Shown here in pieces: positions 6,274 through 13,562 of a DNA stretch of 13,570 nucleotides. Position 1 is the stretch's first letter. Every line of letters starts with the position of its first letter. The stretch comes from Prochlorococcus sp. AG-455-E15 (GTDB taxonomy: Bacteria > Cyanobacteriota > Cyanobacteriia > PCC-6307 > Cyanobiaceae): contig QCQS01000025.1 in assembly GCA_003212115.1 (NCBI GenBank), positions 1-13,570 of the forward strand. Direction: 5' to 3'. The position numbers and the translations under genes are program-made. The notes under the pieces were generated by a model. The model did not search any database and had not been told where the DNA came from. It worked only from the letters and a program-made list of their open reading frames with translations.

Positions 6274-6517
6274 AGGGTGTAAATAATTGATTTAAATAAA
6301 TTTCTGAGACAGAATTATCTGTGCAACCGTTTTGAACGAGAAAAGTAGCTAATGCTGAATTTATAAGCTTATATTGATCCCAAGTCGGGTTACTTAATAC
6401 GAAATCTTTCATAGTGTTATAAAGAGTTTCTGAAAGCTCTGTTTCTAATGAGACTTTATTTGAAGAGCACTCTACGAGTTTCTTATCAGTTAAATTTGTT
6501 TGGTTGATTTGATCCAT
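6260..6517 (-). CDS. DUF2811 domain protein
   Basis: This is an 85-aa cytoplasmic protein. Residues 22-78 match what I know of cyanobacterial DUF2811: VSLETELSETLYNTMKDF, NPTWDQYKLINSALATFLVQNGC and EIYLNQLF. The N-terminal 20 residues are polar and family-variable. The function is unknown; the family is largely restricted to cyanobacteria. The start is ATG 6517. Its last 14 bases overlap the end of the GMC gene in the convergent orientation, so the two transcripts are antisense at their 3' ends. Upstream lies a 381-base gene-free stretch that should hold its promoter. Confidence 0.85.
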   Translation of the reverse strand: MDQINQTNLTDKKLVECSSNKVSLETELSETLYNTMKDFVLSNPTWDQYKLINSALATFLVQNGCTDNSVSEIYLNQLFTPSKSF

Positions 6518-6671
6518 AGATTTATTTTTTCTACATCAACAATAATGATATTTTTCTCTAAAAATATCAATAAAAATCTTCTGGTAAACTTTTCAAATTA
6601 TCAAATAAGACTCATGTTATATGTAGGTTTTTAAAAAACTTCTTTTTCAAATAGGGAAATTGAATAGATCT

Positions 6672-6697
6672 TAAAAAAAAGTCAACAATAATGTTGA
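6672..6697 (-). terminator. Rho-independent-like terminator on the minus strand
   Basis: On the minus strand TCAACA, loop TTAT, TGTTGA is followed by C and then eight T (plus-strand A-run 6673-6680). The stem is 6 bp with two G/C pairs, so it is short, but the immediate U-tract is classic. On the plus strand a T8 run exists too (6705-6712), but 7 bases from the stem. Confidence 0.55.
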
Positions 6698-6738
6698 AGT
6701 CCTGTTTTTTTTGAAAAATACTGCCATTTCTAATCCAG

Positions 6739-6780
6739 TGTGGATTTGGACGTGGAAAACAACCTGTAAATTGTGGAAAA
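6739..6780 (-). promoter_or_regulatory. three DnaA-box-like motifs
   Basis: Read on the minus strand: TTTTCCACA (6772-6780), TTTTCCACG (6751-6759) and AAATCCACA (6739-6747), offset by 21 and 12 bases. TTTTCCACA is the DnaA-box form I associate with cyanobacteria; the others differ by one or two bases. No dnaA or dnaN gene is near, so a replication origin is not claimed. DnaA-dependent regulation, another binding protein or a repeated RNA motif are alternatives. Confidence 0.3.
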
Positions 6781-6898
6781 TCTAGCTCAAAATACTTTCA
6801 CGATTTTATATTAAGAATACTTATATATACTGAGTCTATTAAGACTAAGTCGAGAAAGAGACGGGTGATTCATTGATTTCAACGGATTTTCTTAAGAT

Positions 6899-8029
6899 TT
6901 AGTCTTTATTAGGCAAGCGAAGCGTGACAGGTCCTAAAGGATGTTTTGAATTTGGATAAATACTATGGTGATGGTGATGGTGATTATGTTCATGTTGATG
7001 AGCCTCTACATGTTCATGTTCTAAGTAATCACCTCCTCCTTTGTCTGATTTTTCTTGATTATGAGTTGGTATTTGATTTTGTATTTCACAGGCACCATTA
7101 CATTCAGGATCACATAAATCACAGCTGATACCCAAGCCCTCTACATGGTCATGATGACTTTCTTGGACCATTCCAACTTCTTTTTCAAAGCCAAATAAAT
7201 TTGATCTATATTTACAAGTTGAGCAATTCATAAAATTATTACCTTCGTTATTAAGAATCTCTTCAATCCTTTCTACAAAAGTGTCGACCACATAAGACTG
7301 TGACGAAAGATATTTTGCATGTATAAATGAAATATTTGGATTATGAATCGCAACTAAATCACTTTGCCTTTTTATTCTTGTAACAAGGACACCTGAAAAA
7401 AGGAAATAAGGGAAAACAATTATATTTTTATAACCAAGTCTCACAACATTTTTCAAGCCAGGTTCAACAAGGGGGAAAGTTACTCCAGAAAAAACTGTTT
7501 CCCCCCACCCTAAACCAATACCCTCTACGATCATTCTCGTAATTTTTGAAACATTGGAATTCGCATCTGGGTCAGAAGAGCCTCTACCCACAACAACTAA
7601 TAATGATTCTTCAGGTTTGAGATTATTATTTTGTTTAAATACTTCTTTTACTCTTTCACAAGCTGCACTAATCATTAAATTATTAATACCTAATTCTCTT
7701 CCATAAATTATTTCAATTCCTGTTTTACTTGAATAATTCATAAGTAGGCTAGGTATATCATTTTTTACATGGCCAGCAGCGAAAAGCATTGCAGGTATTG
7801 CAATTACTTTTTTTATAGAAAGATCTTTTAACTTGTCTAAAGCATCAACAATCGAAGGTTTAGCAAATTCCAAGAAACCATATTCAACTAAAAAGTTTGG
7901 ATATCTTTTTTGGATGAAATTAGTTAATTCTTGAAATTCAGTAATGGCTAGTTTATTTCTACTCCCATGTCCACAGATAAGTATCGCGACTTGATTATTT
8001 AACTTCAAATCTAAATTATCCAAATTCAA
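6899..8029 (-). CDS. cbiX: CbiX-type sirohydrochlorin cobaltochelatase with Cys/His-rich tail
   Basis: This enzyme inserts cobalt into sirohydrochlorin, an early step of (pseudo)cobalamin synthesis. Numbering is from TTG 8029 (376 aa). The N-terminal half has both chelatase histidines: H21 in ICGHGSRN and H87 in MLFAAGHVKNDIP. The second half repeats the fold, but the equivalents are changed (GRGSSDPDAN, FSGVLVTRI), giving one active site. The tail carries NCSTCKYR, like the C-x-x-C cluster motif of long CbiX proteins, then CDLCDPECNGAC and a run HEHVEAHQHEHN plus six more His, probably metal storage or delivery. The frame is open to TTG 8104, but that would overlap the divergent gene by 34 bp; TTGs at 8029, 8023 and 8008 are better and undecided. 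A siroheme role is possible but less likely. Confidence 0.85.
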   Translation of the reverse strand: MNLDNLDLKLNNQVAILICGHGSRNKLAITEFQELTNFIQKRYPNFLVEYGFLEFAKPSIVDALDKLKDLSIKKVIAIPAMLFAAGHVKNDIPSLLMNYSSKTGIEIIYGRELGINNLMISAACERVKEVFKQNNNLKPEESLLVVVGRGSSDPDANSNVSKITRMIVEGIGLGWGETVFSGVTFPLVEPGLKNVVRLGYKNIIVFPYFLFSGVLVTRIKRQSDLVAIHNPNISFIHAKYLSSQSYVVDTFVERIEEILNNEGNNFMNCSTCKYRSNLFGFEKEVGMVQESHHDHVEGLGISCDLCDPECNGACEIQNQIPTHNQEKSDKGGGDYLEHEHVEAHQHEHNHHHHHHSIYPNSKHPLGPVTLRLPNKD

Positions 8030-8070
8030 ATTATTACTTATACCATAATAGTAAAGAACAATATCATGTA

Positions 8071-9351
8071 GTGAAAAATAATAATAACTTGCTTGAAGTT
8101 CCAAATATCAACTCAAAGGATGCAAAATTAAAGAAATTAATTTATGACGTAGATGAATCCTTATTTAATGGGGATAACTATTCTTACGAAAAATTCGAGC
8201 ACCTTTGCGTGTGTAGTGGAGGTACAACTTCTAGCTGTGCAAAAAATGGTTTTACAACTCTTGATCTAAGAAAAAATCACAGCAAAATTCATCTAGATAG
8301 AAAAACCAATTTAGTAACAATTGGAGGTGGTGTAATAATGGGGGATCTATTAAATCATTTACAAAAATATAATCGAAGTTTTCCAATCGGACTTTCTAAA
8401 CTTCCTGGAGCAGGCTATATACTTACTGGTGGAGTAAGCCCGCTCAGTAGAACCTACGGATTAGCAATTGATAATATTGAATCAATTAAAGGTTTCTTGG
8501 GTAATGGCACATTTATTTCTTTAAAAGAAAATCAAATAAATCCAGAAGAACAATTGATTTGGGAAGCAATTAAAGGGGCTGCACCCTTCTTTTCAATTAT
8601 TACCGAAATAGAACTTAAGACTATCCAAACTAATTCAATTAAGGTTATTGAAGGATTTGTAAATCTAAATGAACTTACAGAAATAATAAAACTATCAGAG
8701 GAATTTCCAGAAAATATTAGTCTTCAATGGATTTATGCCCAAAAAATTTACATATATATTTTGGCTGAACTCAAAAATAATTTAGAGGATAAAAGAACAG
8801 AAGAATGCCTAATGCTTCTAGACAAATTCCCTAATCTAGAAAAACAATTTTATGAAAACTTTAACAAAATAGATTTCTTCCCTAAGGAATTGAATTTATA
8901 TGAGCTGAATGCAAATAACCATTCTGAGGTAATTAGTCTTCTTGGAGAAGATTTAAAAAATGATATCCCAATTTTCATAAAATGTTTGGATGAAATAATG
9001 GATAATAAACCTAATAATTCCTGTTACATTGCTTCTCAACAATTAGGTTGCAAAACTAAAAAGTTAAATCATGGCTCAAGCTTTTTTGTTCATAGAAAAA
9101 GCACTTGGAAACCATGGATATATGCATCATGGAAAAAAAATGATCTTCAAGAAAAAGAAGTCGCTTTAGAATGGATTTATAAATCGTGGAGCAAGCTTAA
9201 AAAGTTTTATCCAAATATTCACTTAGCCCAATTGCATAATCATTTGAATTCTCATGATGAAGAAATTACATTAGCCTTTGGAGATAGAATGAATGAATTA
9301 AAAACTTTAAAGAATATTTTTGACCCACAAGGAATTTTGCCTCCTTTATGA
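8071..9351 (+). CDS. FAD-linked oxidase (FAD_binding_4/PCMH type)
   Basis: This is a 426-aa protein. Residues 46-135 form an FAD-binding PCMH-type domain: VCSGGTTSSCAKNGFTTLDL, VTIGGGVIMGDLL, SKLPGAGYILTGGVSPLSRTYGLAIDNI. The C-terminal AFGDRMNELKTLKNIFDPQGILPP is the usual ending of FAD-linked oxidases. The His and Cys that hold FAD covalently in berberine-bridge-like enzymes are not at their expected places (SGGTTS, KLPGAG), so the flavin is probably non-covalent. The substrate is unknown; there is no signal peptide. GTG 8071 is the first plausible start; TTG 8089 is the alternative. Nothing upstream is stronger, and the divergent cbiX start is nearby. A SulP transporter follows after 30 bases on the same strand, suggesting co-transcription. 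Confidence 0.82.
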   Translation: MKNNNNLLEVPNINSKDAKLKKLIYDVDESLFNGDNYSYEKFEHLCVCSGGTTSSCAKNGFTTLDLRKNHSKIHLDRKTNLVTIGGGVIMGDLLNHLQKYNRSFPIGLSKLPGAGYILTGGVSPLSRTYGLAIDNIESIKGFLGNGTFISLKENQINPEEQLIWEAIKGAAPFFSIITEIELKTIQTNSIKVIEGFVNLNELTEIIKLSEEFPENISLQWIYAQKIYIYILAELKNNLEDKRTEECLMLLDKFPNLEKQFYENFNKIDFFPKELNLYELNANNHSEVISLLGEDLKNDIPIFIKCLDEIMDNKPNNSCYIASQQLGCKTKKLNHGSSFFVHRKSTWKPWIYASWKKNDLQEKEVALEWIYKSWSKLKKFYPNIHLAQLHNHLNSHDEEITLAFGDRMNELKTLKNIFDPQGILPPL

Positions 9352-9381
9352 GGTAACTTCTTAACTATAAAGAAACTTAAA

Positions 9382-10947
9382 ATGTCAAATTTCTCAAGAT
9401 ATTTATCTAAAAATTGGTTAGATGATCCAAAGTCAAATATTCTCTCAGGCTTAGTTGTTGCTTTTGCAATGATCCCAGAAGCAATTGCTTTTTCAGGTAT
9501 AGCTGGTGTAGATCCTAAAGTTGGCCTTTTTGGTGCATTTTGCTTATCTATAACAATTGCGATTGTTGGAGGGAGAAGGGGGATGATCACTTCAGCTACA
9601 GGTTCAACAGCTCTTTTGATGACTGGACTTGTTGCTTATGGAGAATCACAAGCTCCTGGATTAGGAGTCCCATATCTTATTGCAGCTGGAATTTTAACTG
9701 GAATTTTCCAAATTCTTTGGGGATATTTAAGACTTGCCTACCAAATGCGATTCGTGCCAACGGGAGTATTAAGTGGATTTGTAAATGCACTGGCGCTTTT
9801 AATATTTCAAGCACAACTACCTCAGTTAGGAATAGGTATTAAAGAATCAAAAGGATTAATTGAACAAACTTTGAGTCAGTATCCAGTTAACTCTCAGATA
9901 CCAGTAGTTTGGATTCTTGTAATCCTAGGATTAATAATTATCTATGGGCTTCCAAAAATCACAAAAGTAGTCCCATCTCAACTTATCGCGATAGTTGTAA
10001 TTACTCTCATAAGCATATTCTTGAATCTAGATGTCCCAAAAGTTAGCGATTTAGGTAAATTACCTGATGGATTACCAAGTATTTCTCTTCCTTTTGGATC
10101 AATAGAAAATGGGAAAGTACCTTTTAGTCTTGAAACATTAGGAATTATTTTACCGACTTCACTTGCAATATCTCTTGTGGGTTTAATGGAAACCTTTTTA
10201 ACTCAAGATATTTTAGACGATGTAACTGATACAAGTTCTAATAAAAATAAAGAAGCAAGAGGACAGGGAATCGCAAATATTGTGGCATCCTTATTTGGTG
10301 GAATGGCAGGATGTGCCTTAGTTGGGCAATCTGTTATGAATACTGAAAATGGTGGTAAATCTAGATTATCAACTCTCTCCTCAGGTATATCTCTACTAAT
10401 TATGATTATCCTCTTGAAGTCTTGGATTGGAGCAATACCAATGGCTGCTTTAGTAGCAATCATGATAACGATCGCGATAAGTACAGCAGATATAAATGGA
10501 TTAAAAAATATTAGAAAGATACCTAAAAGTGATACTGCAGTAATGCTTATGACTTTTGCGGTTACAATGCTGACAAAACCTCATAATCTTGCACTTGGAG
10601 TTATTGCTGGAGTTGCATTAGCTGCAATCCTTTTCAGCAGAAAAGTCGCAAAAGTTATAACTGTCTCAAGAGCTAAAGAAAATAATCTGACTACCTACAA
10701 AGTAAAAGGACAATTATTTTTTGTAAGTAAAATTTATTTCTTACAAGGGTTTGATATACATGAACATCCAGAAAATATTGTAATTGATATGTCTTTAGCT
10801 CATATTTGGGATCAAAGTGGCGTTGTTGCTCTTGAGCAAATTATTAGAAAGTTCCAGAATGGTGGTTCTAAAGTTGAAATTGTAGGATTAAATAAAGAAA
10901 GTCTTAACTTATTCGAAAGACTAGGTGGTATTGAAAGCGCTCATTAA
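9382..10947 (+). CDS. SulP-family inorganic anion transporter with STAS domain
   Basis: This is a 521-aa inner-membrane transporter. Residues about 18-420 contain ten or more hydrophobic helices with SulP signatures: SGLVVAFAMIPEAIAFSGIAGVDPKVGLFGAF, then GRRGMITSATGSTALL and MRFVPTGVLSGFVNALALL, and NIVASLFGGMAGCALVGQSVMN. Residues 437-520 are a STAS domain (FFVSKIYFLQGFDIHEHPENIVIDMSLAHIWDQSGVVAL) that controls transport from the cytoplasm. SulP proteins carry sulfate or bicarbonate. The convergent met genes hint at sulfur, but seawater sulfate is abundant and marine cyanobacteria use SulP proteins for bicarbonate, so the substrate is left open. The N-terminus resembles the YchM/YbaR type more than the BicA I remember. 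The start is ATG 9382. The stop is 5 bases from the metA stop. Confidence 0.9.
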   Translation: MSNFSRYLSKNWLDDPKSNILSGLVVAFAMIPEAIAFSGIAGVDPKVGLFGAFCLSITIAIVGGRRGMITSATGSTALLMTGLVAYGESQAPGLGVPYLIAAGILTGIFQILWGYLRLAYQMRFVPTGVLSGFVNALALLIFQAQLPQLGIGIKESKGLIEQTLSQYPVNSQIPVVWILVILGLIIIYGLPKITKVVPSQLIAIVVITLISIFLNLDVPKVSDLGKLPDGLPSISLPFGSIENGKVPFSLETLGIILPTSLAISLVGLMETFLTQDILDDVTDTSSNKNKEARGQGIANIVASLFGGMAGCALVGQSVMNTENGGKSRLSTLSSGISLLIMIILLKSWIGAIPMAALVAIMITIAISTADINGLKNIRKIPKSDTAVMLMTFAVTMLTKPHNLALGVIAGVALAAILFSRKVAKVITVSRAKENNLTTYKVKGQLFFVSKIYFLQGFDIHEHPENIVIDMSLAHIWDQSGVVALEQIIRKFQNGGSKVEIVGLNKESLNLFERLGGIESAH

Positions 10948-10972
10948 AAAAGTTAATTAAGACTAACTTTTT
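10947..10972. terminator. bidirectional terminator between sulP gene and metA
   Basis: AAAAAGTTA (10947-10955) and TAACTTTTT (10964-10972) form a 9-bp perfect stem with an 8-base loop, giving a T-run on either strand. The stem begins at the last base of the sulP stop and contains the metA stop and final codons. It has only one G/C pair, so it is weak, but its position between genes 5 bases apart makes a shared terminator likely. Confidence 0.5.
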
Positions 10973-11843
10973 GATAACAGAACCAAAGCCATTGTTGAAA
11001 AAGCAAATTCCTATGAGACCTCCAAGCGGTTTTTGAACTATTTGGATCGAAATTTTTAGGAGGAGGAACATTTCCCTTTTCTTTGTCTCTTTCAATTTCG
11101 CTAATAATTCTATGCACCGTGTATTCAGGATGACCTAAATGCATAAGTTGTTTTTGATCATTAGATTCAAATATTGTATATCCGACGTTTTCTCCATAAG
11201 CCAGCAAATTCAATTTCCCTTCTTTTTGGGCATTTTCCATCTCCGAGTCTGGTAGTCCTGCAAATCTACTTTGAGGACAAATGAATTCATCATCTTGTGT
11301 CCCCATCAAAGGATGACCAGGAACAAGACTTTTTAAAGGGAATACCCCAAATAATTTCCTATCAAAAACTTTCTTATCAACCCCTGCCAAATAAGCCAGA
11401 GCAAAGCCAGCCCAACATAATCCGAGAGTACTCGCACATGAATTTCTGGCTTCATTTACAATTTTCACAAATTCATCCCAATACTTAACCTCCTCAAAGG
11501 CTAGGTGCTCAATAGGTGCACCAGTAATAATGATTCCATCTAGCGGTTCTGGATTATTTGCTTCTTCCCAAGTTATGTATAGATTATTTAGATGATTAAG
11601 ATCCCATGTTTTATAAGAGTGAGTTTTAAGCTTTATCCAAACTGGCTCAATTTGAAGAGGAGATAAACCAAGTGGATGTAGCAAGTTAAATTCATACTGT
11701 TTGCCAAGAGGCATGATATTTAAAATACCAATCCTAAGAGGACGTATATCCTGTCTTTTTGCCAATTCTGGTTCGATCCAAGATATATGATTTTTCTCGA
11801 CATCACTAATCTTGTGATAGTTACTAGGAATTATTAAAGCCAA
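10953..11843 (-). CDS. metA: homoserine O-acyltransferase (MetA), predicted acetyl-specific
   Basis: This 296-aa MetA-family enzyme acylates homoserine for methionine synthesis in the cytoplasm. The nucleophile C143 is in TLGLCWAGFA; His and Glu of the triad are in GHPEY (H238, E240). Other landmarks are RPLRIGILNIMP, GIIITGAPIE, FGVFPLKSLVPGHPLM and CPQSRFAGLPD. Position E112 (codon 11508-11510) follows TGAPI, where E. coli MetA has Gly111; published family analysis links Glu there to acetyl-CoA and Gly to succinyl-CoA. The adjacent metY agrees with an acetylhomoserine product, so acetyltransferase activity is predicted despite the usual succinyltransferase annotation. The start is TTG 11843: a strong AGGAAAGGAG lies five bases ahead and no in-frame ATG precedes it. 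It is 13 bases downstream of metY and likely in the same operon. Confidence 0.93.
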   Translation of the reverse strand: MALIIPSNYHKISDVEKNHISWIEPELAKRQDIRPLRIGILNIMPLGKQYEFNLLHPLGLSPLQIEPVWIKLKTHSYKTWDLNHLNNLYITWEEANNPEPLDGIIITGAPIEHLAFEEVKYWDEFVKIVNEARNSCASTLGLCWAGFALAYLAGVDKKVFDRKLFGVFPLKSLVPGHPLMGTQDDEFICPQSRFAGLPDSEMENAQKEGKLNLLAYGENVGYTIFESNDQKQLMHLGHPEYTVHRIISEIERDKEKGNVPPPKNFDPNSSKTAWRSHRNLLFQQWLWFCYQKVSLN

Positions 11844-11848
11844 TAAAT

Positions 11849-11858
11849 CTCCTTTCCT
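11849..11858 (-). promoter_or_regulatory. strong ribosome binding site fixing the metA TTG start
   Basis: On the minus strand AGGAAAGGAG lies in the 13-base metY-metA gap, with the GGAG five bases before TTG 11843. Most other genes here have no recognisable Shine-Dalgarno, so this one stands out and supports the non-ATG start. Confidence 0.7.
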
Positions 11859-13185
11859 ATGTGATTTGTGAAAGTGCTTGTTCGAAATCTGCTTTTATAT
11901 CATCAATATGTTCAATTCCGACAGAAACTCTTACCATCGTAGGAGTCACACCTGCGGATAATTGTTCTTCTTCAGATAATTGCTGATGAGTTGTTGAAGC
12001 AGGATGAATTACTAATGTTTTAGAGTCACCTACGTTAGCAAGGTGGCTCGCCAATTTCAAGGAATCAATAAATTTTACTGCATTTTCATAACCCCCATTT
12101 AGGGAGAACATAAGCATGCAACCCATTCCCCTTCCAGTAGTATATTTTTGGGCCCTAGAGTAATATGGATCAGATTCTAGGCCAGGATAATTAACACTAC
12201 TCACATTAGAATTAGAATCTAACCATTTTGCCAATTCAAGAGCATTAGAAGTTTGTCTTTCTATTCTTAAACTTAGAGTTTCCAAACCCTGCAATAGCAA
12301 GAAAGAATTAAAAGGACTTTGAGCTGACCCCCAGTCTCTAAGGCATTCAAGTCTTGCTCTTAACGCAAAAGCTATATTTCTGTTATCAGGTACTCCCAAA
12401 GATTTGCAGATATCACTACCGAAACCAAAAGCGTCCCAATGAACGAGCCCATGATAAGCAGCGCTTGGCTCACTCATTAATGGGAATTTACCATTTCCCC
12501 AATCAAAGGTTCCGGCATCAACAATAACCCCACCGATACTTGTTCCATGTCCACCGATCCATTTTGTTGCACTTTCTACAACAACATCGGCTCCAAAATC
12601 AATTGGTCTTATTAAAGCACCACCAGCACCAAGGGTATTATCCACTATTAGAGGAATTCCATTCTCTTTTGCCAAAGCGGAGAGTCCCTCAAAATCTGGA
12701 ATGTTGAACCTAGGATTTCCCATTGATTCGACATATATTGCTTTTGTTTTATCATCAATTTTATTTCTAAAACTATCGATACTATCACCATCTGCAAATT
12801 TAACATCTATTCCTAATCTTGGAAATTGTACTTTAAATTGATTATAGGTCCCACCATATAGAAAAGATGTAGAGACAAAATTATCCCCTGCTGTCATGCA
12901 GTTCACGATTGCCAAGAATTGAGCAGCTTGACCTGAAGAAGTTGCAAGTGCTGCCATACCTCCCTCCAGAGCTGCCATTCTTTTTTCGAAAACATCTGTG
13001 GTGGGGTTCATAAGTCGAGTATAAATATTTCCAAATTCTTTTAATCCAAACAGATTAGCTCCATGCTCGGCATTATCAAAGACATAGGAACTAGTTTGAT
13101 AAATGGGTACTGCTCTAGAATTTGTAGTTGGATCAGGCACTTGGCCTGCATGTAACTGAAGTGTCTCGAACTTTTGGTTGCTCAA
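11857..13185 (-). CDS. metY: O-acetylhomoserine sulfhydrylase (aminocarboxypropyltransferase)
   Basis: This is a 442-aa PLP enzyme of the Cys/Met metabolism family. The long form and its motifs fit MetY, which makes homocysteine from O-acetylhomoserine and sulfide. The PLP lysine is K208 in VVESATKWIGGHGTSIGG (codon 12562-12564), and D182 in IPLIVDNTLGAGG pairs with the PLP nitrogen. Also present are GNIYTRLMNPTTDVFEKRMAALEGG (53-76, phosphate-contacting Tyr/Arg from the neighbouring subunit), SSGQAAQ (83-89) and ASTTHQQLSEEEQ near the C-terminus. The internal segment about 230-280 is the insertion that separates MetY from shorter MetB/MetC. The start is TTG 13185: the in-frame TAG at 13201-13203 leaves no ATG, and homologues start close to FETLQLHAGQ. 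metA follows in the same direction. Confidence 0.94.
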   Translation of the reverse strand: MSNQKFETLQLHAGQVPDPTTNSRAVPIYQTSSYVFDNAEHGANLFGLKEFGNIYTRLMNPTTDVFEKRMAALEGGMAALATSSGQAAQFLAIVNCMTAGDNFVSTSFLYGGTYNQFKVQFPRLGIDVKFADGDSIDSFRNKIDDKTKAIYVESMGNPRFNIPDFEGLSALAKENGIPLIVDNTLGAGGALIRPIDFGADVVVESATKWIGGHGTSIGGVIVDAGTFDWGNGKFPLMSEPSAAYHGLVHWDAFGFGSDICKSLGVPDNRNIAFALRARLECLRDWGSAQSPFNSFLLLQGLETLSLRIERQTSNALELAKWLDSNSNVSSVNYPGLESDPYYSRAQKYTTGRGMGCMLMFSLNGGYENAVKFIDSLKLASHLANVGDSKTLVIHPASTTHQQLSEEEQLSAGVTPTMVRVSVGIEHIDDIKADFEQALSQIT

Positions 13186-13256
13186 AATTTTAAAATAATC
13201 CTATTATCTATTTAACTTAAAAAAGTTCCAAAAAAAAACAAAAAAAAGATAAATAT
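13186..13256. promoter_or_regulatory. A/T-rich spacer upstream of metY
   Basis: These 71 bases separate metY from the upstream minus-strand gene and include long A-runs on the plus strand (13229-13247), that is, T-runs for the minus transcript. The T-tract could end the upstream transcript, and the rest should carry the metY promoter. No SAM riboswitch-like structure or clear stem was found. Confidence 0.3.
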
Positions 13257-13562
13257 TTATAAATCCTTTTTTAATGAAGGGTAATTATCTTTCATATATG
13301 AACTGAAATCTTCTTTTATCGTAGATCTAAGTTTCTCAATATTTGCAAAATCAATTATAGGAAAAGTTTTATTAGCCTCAGGATCTTTTTCAGTAATTGA
13401 TTTCCAGTTCTTACCTACATCTTTTTCAGAGTTGTATAGAACTTCGTCAAAATTGAAACACTTATCATTGTTCTTAGCATCAAATTCGATAAAAGCTTTA
13501 TTTATAAGCTCTTTTCTATTTTCGAATAGATTTTTAGCTTTTAAAGTATCTGGAAGACCCAT
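13257..13562 (-). CDS. unrecognised Lys-rich protein, possibly 5' partial at the window edge
   Basis: This frame is at least 101 aa, hydrophilic and Lys/Asp/Glu/Asn-rich, without signal peptide or membrane helix. It looks like a helical domain: KAKNLFENRKELINKAF, NFDEVLYNSEKDVGKNW, then FPIIDFANIEKLRSTIKEDFSSYM and a charged end KKDL. The ATG at 13562 is only eight bases from the edge, and the frame stays open before it (Pro-Val-Met), so this may be the C-terminal part of a longer protein. I recognise no family. It is on the same strand as metY-metA, 71 bases upstream. Confidence 0.5.
   Translation of the reverse strand: MGLPDTLKAKNLFENRKELINKAFIEFDAKNNDKCFNFDEVLYNSEKDVGKNWKSITEKDPEANKTFPIIDFANIEKLRSTIKEDFSSYMKDNYPSLKKDL

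Larger units (their letters stand above)
6518..6898. other. gene-free stretch with structured elements, possible small RNA or long cbiX 3' UTR
   Basis: No protein frame is supported in these 381 bases. From left to right it holds: very AT-rich DNA with the presumed DUF2811 promoter (6518-6660); a minus-strand terminator (6672-6697); a hairpin AATCC-loop-GGATT (6732-6746); a cluster of TTTTCCAC-like motifs (6739-6780); and a hairpin AGTCT-ATTA-AGACT (6833-6846). Because the terminator faces away from cbiX, about 200 bases downstream of its stop, the segment 6672-6898 could be a long cbiX 3' UTR or an independent minus-strand RNA. No known RNA family was recognised. Confidence 0.45.

Noticed and set aside
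6739..6780. Chromosomal replication origin
   Set aside because: There are only three DnaA-like boxes, without dnaA, dnaN or an evident unwinding element arrangement; kept as a motif cluster only.
6946..7128. 60-aa plus-strand frame rich in His and Asp
   Set aside because: It is the antisense reading of the CbiX His-rich tail; its composition comes from the repetitive GGTGAT-type codons.
8030..8104. Full-length extension of CbiX to TTG 8104
   Set aside because: It would overlap the divergent FAD oxidase start by 34 bp and adds a low-complexity Tyr-rich stretch not expected ahead of the ICGHGSR strand.
9252..9590. 112-aa minus-strand frame, and the 100-aa plus frame at 9540-9842
   Set aside because: Both are shadows of the FAD oxidase and SulP genes, which carry clear family motifs.
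10904..11095. 63-aa minus-strand frame
   Set aside because: It overlaps the ends of the SulP gene and metA in another frame and has no start signal or motif.
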